Assembly (NCBI RefSeq): GCF_000331515.1
Contig: NZ_AMZO01000038.1
Location: forward strand, 1 to 64,000
Direction of reading: 5' to 3'
Length of the DNA: 64,000 bases
From: Photobacterium marinum
Lineage (GTDB): Bacteria > Pseudomonadota > Gammaproteobacteria > Enterobacterales > Vibrionaceae
A program made the translations under genes and the position numbers. The notes under the pieces are model-generated. The model was not told where the DNA came from, made no database searches, and worked only from the letters and a program-made list of their open reading frames with translations. Below are positions 57,317-64,000 of the stretch, piece by piece (the stretch's first letter is position 1; the number at the start of each line of letters is the position of its first letter).

Positions 57317-58018
57317 TTAGTTAGTGCGCAGGTGGCCTTTACCACGAGCGACAGACAAAAAGAAGTTTAACACCAGTGCCAGAATTAATAGCACCATACC
57401 CAGGGCAACACCTTGAGCGAATGCGCCTTTTGAGCTTTCTAGCGCAATGGCGGTCGGGATGTTGCGGGTTGAATTCATAATATTGCCGCCAACCATCATG
57501 GAACAGCCGACTTCGGTAATGATGCGGCTGAATGATGCAATGACTGCGGCAAGCAGTGAGAAACGGCTTTCCCACATCAGGCTGCCGAATGCTCTCGGAT
57601 AGCTTGCGCCCAGTGTGATGGAAGTTTCCCAGGCACGTCGGTCACTGTGCTGAAAGGCCGCGTGCATCATGGAGACGAGGATAGGGAAGCAGATCAGCAT
57701 CTGGCCCAGGATCATCGCTTGTTGAGTAAAGAGCATTTTCCAGTCGCCAAGTGGCCCTGATCGTGAGAGCAGCATATAAAGCAGCAGGCCGATAACCACT
57801 GTTGGGATTGACTGAAAAGTATTAAATAGAGACAGAAGCAGCCAGCGCCCAGGAAATCTGCCGTAGGCGAGGGCGAATGCAATAAGCAAAGCCGGCAGCA
57901 GCACAATACTGATTGCCAGCAGAGATACAGAGAATGAAACACCAACGATCCCCCAGAGAGCGGGATCGCCGCTCAGCAAAAGCTGAACGGCTTGTTGGCT
58001 GGTTTGCCAGATAGTCAT
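57317..58018 (-). CDS. tupB: Tungstate ABC transporter permease
   Basis: Inner-membrane permease of 233 aa with about six TM helices and the typical EAA-like cytoplasmic loop (WETSITLGASYPRAFGSLMW). It resembles TupB/ModB permeases (PTVVIGLLLYMLLS, IITEVGCSMMVGGNI). It starts 6 nt after tupA and ends 15 nt before tupC. Tungstate rather than molybdate specificity is inferred from the TupA-type binding protein. Confidence 0.88.
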   Translation of the reverse strand: MTIWQTSQQAVQLLLSGDPALWGIVGVSFSVSLLAISIVLLPALLIAFALAYGRFPGRWLLLSLFNTFQSIPTVVIGLLLYMLLSRSGPLGDWKMLFTQQAMILGQMLICFPILVSMMHAAFQHSDRRAWETSITLGASYPRAFGSLMWESRFSLLAAVIASFSRIITEVGCSMMVGGNIMNSTRNIPTAIALESSKGAFAQGVALGMVLLILALVLNFFLSVARGKGHLRTN

Positions 58019-58024
58019 TTATTA

Positions 58025-58831
58025 TCAGATAGCATCTGCGACAAACAGCTGTTCACCGTGTCGCTTGTAGTTATTGATCATTTTTTGTGCTTTCGGATTT
58101 ACCAACCAGTCGCTGAAAGTTTTCGCGCCCTGGTAGTTGATGTCCGGGTAGCGGCTTGGGTTTACCAGAATAACCTGGTACGGGTTGAACAGACGCTCGT
58201 CGCCCTGAACCATGATGGCAAGGTCTAGCTTGTTTTGGTATGCCAGCCAAGTACCACGGTCTGTCATAGTGTAGCCCTGAAGCTCAGAAGCCATGTTCAG
58301 TGTCGGACCCATGCCCTGGCCAACTGCTTTGTAGCCGCCGAAGTTTGGTTCCATCTTAGTTTGAGCCCACAGGTTCAGTTCTTTCTTGTGAGTACCGGAG
58401 TCATCACCACGAGAAACGAAAGTCGCGCTGTAAGATGCAATTTTCGTCATTGCATCAGCAACATCTTTGTCGCCTTCGATTTTAGCCGGGTCGCTCTTAG
58501 GACCAACGATCACAAAGTCGTTGTGCATCAGTTTACGAGGAAGCACGCCGTAGCCGTTCTCAACGAACTTGGCTTCAGCCTTAGGTGCGTGAGTCATCAC
58601 CAGGTCAACATCGCCGTTTTGACCCATGCGCAGGGATTTACCTGTGCCAGCAGCCAGAACGTCAACACTGTAGCCAGTGTCTTTCTTGAACTCAGGCAGC
58701 AAGTAGTCAAGCAGACCTGAATGATAGGTACTGGTTGTTGTTGCCAGACGGATGGTCATGTTTTCAGCGGCTTGAACTGCGCTCGCAGAAGCAAGGGCCA
58801 GAATCACAAAAGTTGTTTTTAGAAATTTCAT
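58025..58831 (-). CDS. tupA: Tungstate-binding periplasmic protein
   Basis: Substrate-binding protein of 268 aa with signal peptide (VQA/AENM). TupA hallmarks are TTTSTYHSGLLDYLLP (oxyanion ligand loop), DVDLVMTHAPKAE, and SRGDDSGTHKKE, with Thr, Ser and Arg residues binding the oxyanion. These match TupA rather than ModA. AGGAAG precedes the ATG. It is the first gene of an operon with tupB, tupC, mobA and mobB-moeA, and follows a sigma-54 promoter and a hairpin leader. Confidence 0.9.
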   Translation of the reverse strand: MKFLKTTFVILALASASAVQAAENMTIRLATTTSTYHSGLLDYLLPEFKKDTGYSVDVLAAGTGKSLRMGQNGDVDLVMTHAPKAEAKFVENGYGVLPRKLMHNDFVIVGPKSDPAKIEGDKDVADAMTKIASYSATFVSRGDDSGTHKKELNLWAQTKMEPNFGGYKAVGQGMGPTLNMASELQGYTMTDRGTWLAYQNKLDLAIMVQGDERLFNPYQVILVNPSRYPDINYQGAKTFSDWLVNPKAQKMINNYKRHGEQLFVADAI

Positions 58832-58869
58832 TGGTCTTCCTGACTTAACCGTTAATGAATTAGTTCAGC

Positions 58870-58918
58870 GGGTAACTAGCGTAAAGTTTGAGGCTTATCG
58901 CTGAGGAGTCTTACCCGT
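58870..58918 (-). promoter_or_regulatory. Structured 5' leader of tupA, possible metal/cofactor riboswitch
   Basis: In the transcript, CGGGTAA (plus-strand TTACCCG, 58912-58918) pairs with TTACCCG (plus CGGGTAA, 58870-58876). An inner stem AGCG/CGCT (58879-58882 with 58900-58903) is enclosed. The loops carry CTCCTC and GCCTCAAAC. The element lies 40 nt before the tupA start. It does not match the Moco or GEMM consensus as I know them, so a new regulatory RNA is possible. Confidence 0.4.
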
Positions 58919-58939
58919 CCGTTATAAGCGGTTCCCTTA

Positions 58940-58955
58940 GCAAATCGAATGCCAG
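58940..58955 (-). promoter_or_regulatory. Sigma-54 (-24/-12) promoter of the tup-mob operon
   Basis: On the minus strand TGGCAT-TCGAT-TTGCT fits TGGCAC-N5-TTGCW with the correct 10 nt between the GG and GC pairs. The start of transcription would be near 58929, giving a leader of about 98 nt. The adjacent divergent gene encodes a sigma-54 activator. Confidence 0.7.
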
Positions 58956-59126
58956 GTTGCTTGTGTGACAATATTTTATCGCGAGAGCTATCAGTAACCT
59001 AATGATTTAAAACAAATTTGAGTGGGTTGTCATGATGTCAGCCCGGAATCGATGATAAACGGCTTTGACATTAATCTATGCGGTGAGACAAAATGTCGCA
59101 CTCACTCCCTTAATTAAAATAATGTT

Positions 59127-60599
59127 ATGTCTGAAACTGCAGCCTCTACCTGGTCTGCGATGTCGGTTCTCGTTGTTGATGACGAACCGGGCATGCGCGC
59201 AATTCTTAAAAAAGCCCTTGGAAAGAAGTTTGCCCAGGTCGATACCGCTGGTAGCGTGGAAGAAGCCGAAGAGCTTCGCAAGCGCTGCCATTTTGACTTA
59301 TTGATCGTAGATATCAACCTGCCTGGCCGCTCAGGTATTGAGTGGCATGAAGCTTTTGATCCGTCGACACGCCGTAGTGATGTGATTTTCATGACCGGAT
59401 ACGCTGATCTTGAGACGGCAATCAAGGCACTGCGTGCGGGTGCTTCAGACTTCATTCTAAAACCTTTCAACCTCGATCAAATGATGCAGTCGGTAAACCG
59501 TTGCATGGAAAGGCGGTTAGTTGAACGTCAGAAATTTGCATTGCAGCGTGATGTTGAGCGTAGTCATCCGGTAGATATTATCGGCGATGCGCCGCGTACC
59601 CTGATGATGAAGAAGATGATTTCTCAGGTGGCACCATCGCTGGCTGCGGTTTTGGTTGAAGGCGAATCCGGTACGGGTAAAGAATTGGTTGCCCGTGCGC
59701 TTCACCAGTTAAGTAAACGAAATGGCCCGTTTGTGCCGTTGAACTGTGGTGCAATTGCACCGGATCTGCTGGAAAGCGAACTGTTCGGTCATGTTTCAGG
59801 GGCTTTTACCGGCGCTAAGAAAGGGCGTGAAGGTCTGTTTCGGGTAGCAAACAATGGCACGCTGTTTCTGGATGAAATCGGTGAAATGCCGTTGTCTATG
59901 CAGTCATCGCTGTTGCGGGCACTGGAGCAGAAGGCGATTCGTCCGGTTGGTGCAGAGCGCGAAGTTCCTGTTGATGTACGGATTGTGGCTGCAACTAACC
60001 GAAACCTGAAGCAGGAAGTCGAAGAAGGCCGTTTCCGTCGCGATTTATATTACCGCTTAAACGTATTGACTATAGAACTGCCTGCATTGCGTGATCGCCA
60101 GGAAGATATTCCGGCACTGGCTCACCACTTTACTCAGCAGCTGGCAAAAGATTTGGGTGTGAAGCCGGTCAGTTGGACACATGAAGATATCAGTTCCATG
60201 CAAGCCTATGACTGGCCGGGTAATATCCGTGAACTGCGAAATATGATGGAGCGCTGCTTGTTACTGGGTAAGCCACCAGCTGAATACTGGCGTGAACTGG
60301 CGGGGGATATTCCGGCATATTCGGTTGCGGATATTGAAGCAGAACCTGTTCTTGAGGATGAGAATGCTGCCGCGAACGAAAGTGCAGATGATAAACGTCC
60401 TTGTACTTGTACCAGCTTCGAAGGGAATGAAACCTTCTGTTATCCGAGCGACTGGACGCTGAAAGAGGTTGAGAAAGCCCACATCATGCAGGTTGTCGAC
60501 AGCAACGAGGGCAATAAATCAGCGGCAGCACGCCAGCTTGGTGTAGCCCGTAAAACGCTTGAGCGTAAGTTTAAAGAGTGGTCAGAAGAAGACGCCTGA
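59127..60599 (+). CDS. NtrC-family sigma-54-dependent response regulator
   Basis: Activator of 490 aa. Receiver domain 13-125 with Asp18-Asp19, phosphoacceptor Asp62, Thr90 and Lys112. AAA+ domain about 150-385 with Walker A GESGTGKE (179-186), GAFTGA (225-230), Walker B TLFLDEIGEM and RRDLYYRLNV. The C-terminal Fis-type HTH reads NKSAAARQLGVARKTLERK. The linker before the HTH holds three Cys (426, 428, 438; CxC-x9-C), which is uncommon. It is 16 nt before its sensor gene and divergent from the tup operon with a sigma-54 promoter, so it probably activates that operon. The SD is weak. Confidence 0.92.
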   Translation: MSETAASTWSAMSVLVVDDEPGMRAILKKALGKKFAQVDTAGSVEEAEELRKRCHFDLLIVDINLPGRSGIEWHEAFDPSTRRSDVIFMTGYADLETAIKALRAGASDFILKPFNLDQMMQSVNRCMERRLVERQKFALQRDVERSHPVDIIGDAPRTLMMKKMISQVAPSLAAVLVEGESGTGKELVARALHQLSKRNGPFVPLNCGAIAPDLLESELFGHVSGAFTGAKKGREGLFRVANNGTLFLDEIGEMPLSMQSSLLRALEQKAIRPVGAEREVPVDVRIVAATNRNLKQEVEEGRFRRDLYYRLNVLTIELPALRDRQEDIPALAHHFTQQLAKDLGVKPVSWTHEDISSMQAYDWPGNIRELRNMMERCLLLGKPPAEYWRELAGDIPAYSVADIEAEPVLEDENAAANESADDKRPCTCTSFEGNETFCYPSDWTLKEVEKAHIMQVVDSNEGNKSAAARQLGVARKTLERKFKEWSEEDA

Positions 60600-60615
60600 T
60601 TAGGAAACACAGACG

Positions 60616-62652
60616 ATGAAAACATTTTTGGCGATGTGGATTAGGCGGTTTCGCACTATGGTGCGATATCGACTTTTGCTTCTGACCTCTACCCCTATTT
60701 TTATTACGCTGTTGGTGCTGATAGCACTAACAATGTACTGGACATTTATGTACACCTGGCAGAATGCACTGAAGAATGTGCGTGCTGACCTTGCCGTTTC
60801 TCATCACAGTATGGTGCTGTTGCAAAAGCAGCAACGTATGCGCCTGACATCGCTGACAGAGTCATATGATTTTCAGTATTTAATGAGAAATGATGAAGCC
60901 GCACTTATAGACTGGGTAAGTCGCCAGGCTCGTCGTTATGATCTTGACTTTGTTGTGCTTCATCCGGCATCGGCTCTGGGGGAGTTCCCGAAATCAAATC
61001 GCCATTTATTACTGCAAGGTGAAGAGCAAACTTTTTTCCAGCGACTGAGTACTCCTGAGCTGGAAGATTTACATGCAGATTTACCTGCACGGGCGCAAAT
61101 ACCTTTGTTGCAAGAAGGCGCAATCGAGACTAAAGGACTGGTTAGCCGTAGTCTGATCCCGATTTTCAATGAAGATAATAATCTGCAATGGATTATCGAC
61201 GGCGGTATGTTGCTGAACAACAGTACCTCCTTGGTGGATAGAATCCGTGATTTGGTTTATGCGGCTGATACGTTGCCAGAAGGTAGCATAGGTACTGTTA
61301 CTCTGTTTATGGACGACGTTCGTGTCAGTACCAACGTTCCGCTCGATAGTGAAAAGCTGAATGGTCGTGCGATTGGTACCAGGGTTTCAGAGGAAGTAAG
61401 ACAGGCCGTTCTGGATAAGGGAGAAACTTGGTTCGGCCGGGCATTTGTTTATGATGCTTGGTATGTTTCCGGTTATGAGCCGCTCAAAGATCACAACGAC
61501 GATATTATCGGAATGTTGTATACCGGTTATTTGGAGTGGCCGTTGATTCGGATCTACCTGACCAATCTGGTTGAGCTGGGCTTCGGCATTGTATTTGTTT
61601 TGTTGGTTTCCGGTATTGTGGTTTACCGTGGTGCCCGTGATTTGTTTTTGCCGATTGAAAAGATTCACCATGTCGTCAAATCCGTCCAGGTGGGTAAAGA
61701 TTGTCGAATTGGTGAGCTGGATTTGGTCGAAGACCATGAGTTGGAAATCCTTGGCCGGCAGTTTGATAGCATGCTCGATTTGTTGCAATTGCGAAATGAA
61801 GAGATCAAACAGGCTTCACTGGAGTTGGAAGATAAAGTGAAGGAGCGCACTCAGAGCCTTCACGAAAAAACCGAGGAACTTGAGCAGCATATTAAGCTGC
61901 TGAATCAGGCTCGCAGCAAGCTGGTAACCAGTGAAAAACTGGCTGCGCTTGGAGAACTGACTGCAGGTATTGCTCATGAAATTAACAACCCGACAGCAGT
62001 CATTCTGGGTAATGTCGAGTTGTTGCAGTTCGAACTTGAAGACGATGCTGAAAGGGTTAAGGAAGAGCTGGAAGCTATCCACCAGCAAATTGACCGTATT
62101 CGGAATATTACCCGCAGTCTGTTGCAATATAGCCGCCAGGGTGGGGTACAGGATGAAGTGACATGGCAGCATTTAAACCCGATTGTTGAAGAGAGTCTGA
62201 CTTTGGTTCGTCCTGGTATTAAGAAGAAGGCGATTGAGATCGAAGTCAGCCTGAATGCAAGGTGCTGTGTTGAAGTAAACCGTCACCAGCTTTTACAGGT
62301 TCTGGTGAACCTTCAGATGAATGGTGTCCATGCTATGGACGGTCAGGGATTGCTCGAAGTGAAGTCAGAAGACTGGCTGGGTGAGCAAGGTGAACCGATT
62401 GGTGCTGTGGTACATATCAAAGATCACGGTTGTGGTATCAGCAAGGAAAATATCGACAGGATTTTTGACCCTTTCTATACCACGCGGCGTAGCGGTACAG
62501 GACTTGGGTTGTCAGTCAGTCAGAGCATAATCAGCCAGATTGGCGGAGAAATATGTGTTGAGTCTGAGCCGGGTGAAGGAGCAACATTTTCTGTTTATTT
62601 GCCAGAAAAGGCAATAACAGATGATAAACTTGAACTGGCTGTAGAATTATGA
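60616..62652 (+). CDS. Sensor histidine kinase partner of the sigma-54 activator
   Basis: Membrane kinase of 678 aa. TM1 is about residues 20-42, then a large periplasmic sensor of about 270 residues (dCACHE-like: DGGMLLNNSTSLVDRIRD, YVSGYEPLKDHNDDIIGMLYTGY), TM2 about 315-335, a HAMP linker and a long coiled coil. The HisKA H-box is LTAGIAHEINNP with His454. The HATPase has NLQMNGVHAM (N-box), DHGCGISKENIDRIFDPFYTT and GTGLGLS. It probably phosphorylates the preceding regulator. The periplasmic sensor may read an oxyanion or an electron-acceptor signal; which is unknown. Confidence 0.9.
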   Translation: MKTFLAMWIRRFRTMVRYRLLLLTSTPIFITLLVLIALTMYWTFMYTWQNALKNVRADLAVSHHSMVLLQKQQRMRLTSLTESYDFQYLMRNDEAALIDWVSRQARRYDLDFVVLHPASALGEFPKSNRHLLLQGEEQTFFQRLSTPELEDLHADLPARAQIPLLQEGAIETKGLVSRSLIPIFNEDNNLQWIIDGGMLLNNSTSLVDRIRDLVYAADTLPEGSIGTVTLFMDDVRVSTNVPLDSEKLNGRAIGTRVSEEVRQAVLDKGETWFGRAFVYDAWYVSGYEPLKDHNDDIIGMLYTGYLEWPLIRIYLTNLVELGFGIVFVLLVSGIVVYRGARDLFLPIEKIHHVVKSVQVGKDCRIGELDLVEDHELEILGRQFDSMLDLLQLRNEEIKQASLELEDKVKERTQSLHEKTEELEQHIKLLNQARSKLVTSEKLAALGELTAGIAHEINNPTAVILGNVELLQFELEDDAERVKEELEAIHQQIDRIRNITRSLLQYSRQGGVQDEVTWQHLNPIVEESLTLVRPGIKKKAIEIEVSLNARCCVEVNRHQLLQVLVNLQMNGVHAMDGQGLLEVKSEDWLGEQGEPIGAVVHIKDHGCGISKENIDRIFDPFYTTRRSGTGLGLSVSQSIISQIGGEICVESEPGEGATFSVYLPEKAITDDKLELAVEL

Positions 62653-62690
62653 ACTGCTGACAGTTGAAGATTTACAATCTAATAAATAAT

Positions 62691-62715
62691 AAAGGCATGA
62701 CTGGATCATGCCTTT
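62691..62715. terminator. Bidirectional terminator after the kinase gene
   Basis: AAAGGCATGA (62691-62700) and TCATGCCTTT (62706-62715) with a 5-nt loop. It also lies about 48 nt after the stop of the 35-aa gene on the minus strand. Confidence 0.88.
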
Positions 62716-62762
62716 ATTATTTCTGCTAGCAGAATATTATTTTATGCGTAATTTTTTTTGCA

Positions 62763-62870
62763 TTATGTACCCATGAAAATTAAACCGACAAACATACAAG
62801 TTAAAGAAAATAGTGCTGTCCGCCGTATAATACCCATGCGATTCGGGAATATCATTTCATCGTGTTGCAT
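62763..62870 (-). CDS. Small single-pass membrane protein (35 aa)
   Basis: Frame of 35 codons on the minus strand with a strong SD (GGAG at 62877-62880, 6 nt before the ATG). After a charged start (MQHDEMIFPNRMGIIRR) comes one hydrophobic helix of about 18 residues (TALFSLTCMFVGLIFMGT). The arginine pair before the helix suggests N-in topology. It ends close to a terminator. The plus-strand frame covering this stretch has no SD and is rejected in its favour. Family unknown; small proteins of this kind often stabilise membrane complexes. Confidence 0.55.
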   Translation of the reverse strand: MQHDEMIFPNRMGIIRRTALFSLTCMFVGLIFMGT

Positions 62871-63055
62871 ACAATTCTCCTTTATGAGCAGAATAGGTCG
62901 TTTTTATTATCTACCTCAGTATAGAACAGGATTTTCACTACTGAGAAAAGGGCTCGAACCAGCTGAGAGTTCGGAACTTGTTAATATCCATAATAAAATC
63001 GTACCTATTAAAAACTGATGTCTATAATTATGAAAAAAGGAGAGTGGTGACATTT

Positions 63056-63412
63056 ATGAAATTGATGGTTCTGGCTATAGGTGTTTTGCTGCAATTTATA
63101 GCATTGTATATTGCTTTTTATCTGGATATGCCGGGGAATATCTATCTCGCAACTTTAATATCTGTCTTGTCAATTTGTAGTCTAATAACAATTCGGGGAC
63201 TAATGGCACCGGTTTGTTTGCTCGCAGGGATTTTGATTGGTCTTTCACTTTCACATAATGAATCCGATCTTGAATTTTTGGCTAAATTAGAAAATTCAGT
63301 ACAAAGCCTTTTTGTTAATGGTTCACATGCTCTCAAAAATATCGAAACAGACGCTATTACCGATTATCTACCTGGAGAGTTGGAATCAACAGCTCTTGCC
63401 CGGCAAAAATGA
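63056..63412 (+). CDS. Small inner-membrane protein with two TM segments
   Basis: Protein of about 118 aa, with hydrophobic segments near residues 2-24 and 30-65 (possibly three helices) and a soluble charged tail of about 50 residues. Start choice is uncertain: AAGGAGAG lies 11 nt before ATG 63056 and about 2-4 nt before GTG 63047. I do not recognise the family. Its 3' end overlaps the convergent mltD-like gene by 56 bp, so both C-termini are coded on opposite strands. Confidence 0.55.
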   Translation: MKLMVLAIGVLLQFIALYIAFYLDMPGNIYLATLISVLSICSLITIRGLMAPVCLLAGILIGLSLSHNESDLEFLAKLENSVQSLFVNGSHALKNIETDAITDYLPGELESTALARQK

Positions 63413-64000
63413 TTGAATCGGATAAATTATTCACGCTTTTAATCATAGAAACGGAAGTATTGTTTAAGGAAGCAAGTTCACTAAGAGATTCACCAATCCG
63501 AATGTGGTGAATCGTGAATTTTTGTTTAACGTAGACACTGCTCTCCTTATTTTTGTAGAACATGTCTTTGGTTTTACTTGGAATTAATATTCGGTTATCC
63601 CTTTGGGCAAAAGTATAGCCATTAGTATAAGCAGGATTGAGAGCATATAGTTCGACACTGTTGATACCAGCATGTTGTGCGATGATATCAAGATTTACCT
63701 TTTCGTTAATAATGACTTCGGTAACAACAGGCTCTGCTGAAATCGGTGTCAGATCCAGCTTATATTTGTTTCTGTACTTAACCAGGTTAGTCATTGCCAG
63801 AAGTTTAGGTACGTATAATTGTGTTTCTGTTGGAAGTTTTAGTGCCCAAAAATCAGTTGGTTCACCTTGAGAACGGTTTTCTTTAATGGCATTTCTGACT
63901 CTTGCCTCACCTGTGTTGTAAGCAGCCAGAGCATGTAACCAGTTTTCGTCAAATCGTTCGTACAGATATTCAAGTAGATCTAAAGCGGCTTCAGTTGAAG
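63357..64000 (-). CDS. mltD: MltD-like lytic transglycosylase, 5' part cut by window edge
   Basis: The frame runs from the window edge without a stop, so the N-terminus is outside. The visible part is the end of an SLT domain (AALDLLEYLYERFDENWLHALAAYNTGEARVRNAI, PTDFWALKLPTETQLYVPKLLA), which cleaves murein glycan strands. Two LysM-type repeats follow (VNLDIIAQHAGI...RILIP and IRIGESLSELASLNN...ELLIP). These blocks match membrane-bound lytic transglycosylase D, although orthology needs the missing part. An internal ATG at 63794 is not the start. Its 3' end overlaps the convergent small membrane protein. Confidence 0.82.
   Translation of the reverse strand, partial: STEAALDLLEYLYERFDENWLHALAAYNTGEARVRNAIKENRSQGEPTDFWALKLPTETQLYVPKLLAMTNLVKYRNKYKLDLTPISAEPVVTEVIINEKVNLDIIAQHAGINSVELYALNPAYTNGYTFAQRDNRILIPSKTKDMFYKNKESSVYVKQKFTIHHIRIGESLSELASLNNTSVSMIKSVNNLSDSIIFAGQELLIPTLQVDNR

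Noticed and set aside
58860..58950. Cyclic di-GMP (GEMM) riboswitch before tupA
   Set aside because: A short GCCTC-like segment is similar, but the conserved GEMM tetraloop/receptor and CACGCACAGGGCAAACC-type block are missing.
62758..63018. 86-aa plus-strand frame over the right-hand intergenic region
   Set aside because: It lacks an SD and overlaps, on the other strand, a 35-aa frame with a strong SD and a clear membrane helix.

Overview
The window looks like chromosomal DNA of a marine gammaproteobacterium of the Vibrionaceae, probably Photobacterium- or Vibrio-like. This rests on recognisable housekeeping genes (maeA, nagK, sanA, hrpA, gsk, an RhlE-type helicase), a VcINDY-like dicarboxylate carrier, a tupABC-mobA-mobB/moeA operon and a DgcN/DgcA pair. 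No rRNA, tRNA, IS element, prophage or CRISPR array was recognised. Most genes have good Shine-Dalgarno (SD) sequences, and these often move the start downstream of the longest open frame. Family calls come from reading motifs; no database was searched.

Layout. 0.3-4.7 kb: a patatin-like lipase, a periplasmic glutathione peroxidase, a solo HEPN protein and unknown small genes. 4.8-16 kb: a lipoprotein 5'-nucleotidase divergent from an exported GH31 glycosidase, then a DTW-domain protein, nagK, an RhlE-type helicase, a membrane diguanylate cyclase and a Gfo/Idh/MocA oxidoreductase. 16-23.7 kb: a DASS carrier, a 41-aa basic microprotein, sanA, maeA, and a beta-CASP metallo-hydrolase with a small helical partner. 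24-36.5 kb: two DExH helicases around a TerB-like gene, gsk, three less known genes, a DUF411 / Cys-His-rich pair, and an XRE regulator.

36.6-41.2 kb is the most unusual part. It is a complete curli-type amyloid locus with all genes on one strand: csgD-csgE-csgF-csgG, then a csgB-like nucleator, a very atypical tyrosine/aspartate-rich curlin of nine exact 24-residue repeats plus a partial tenth, and a small secreted two-cysteine protein where csgC would sit. The csgD promoter carries the same palindrome twice.

41-54 kb holds a PgpB-like phosphatase, a BCCT transporter, a tandem pair of di-haem peroxidase-like cytochromes, an RsgA paralogue with a structured leader and possible leader peptide, the dgcN-dgcA D-glutamate pair, and two tandem microproteins (29 and 26 aa) behind a duplicated operator and a CRP-like site. 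54-62.7 kb is a tungstate/molybdenum-cofactor unit: tupABC-mobA-mobB/moeA reads left from a good sigma-54 (-24/-12) promoter and a hairpin leader, back to back with a sigma-54 activator and its sensor kinase. The right edge has a 35-aa membrane microprotein, a two-TM protein and the 3' part of an mltD-like transglycosylase.
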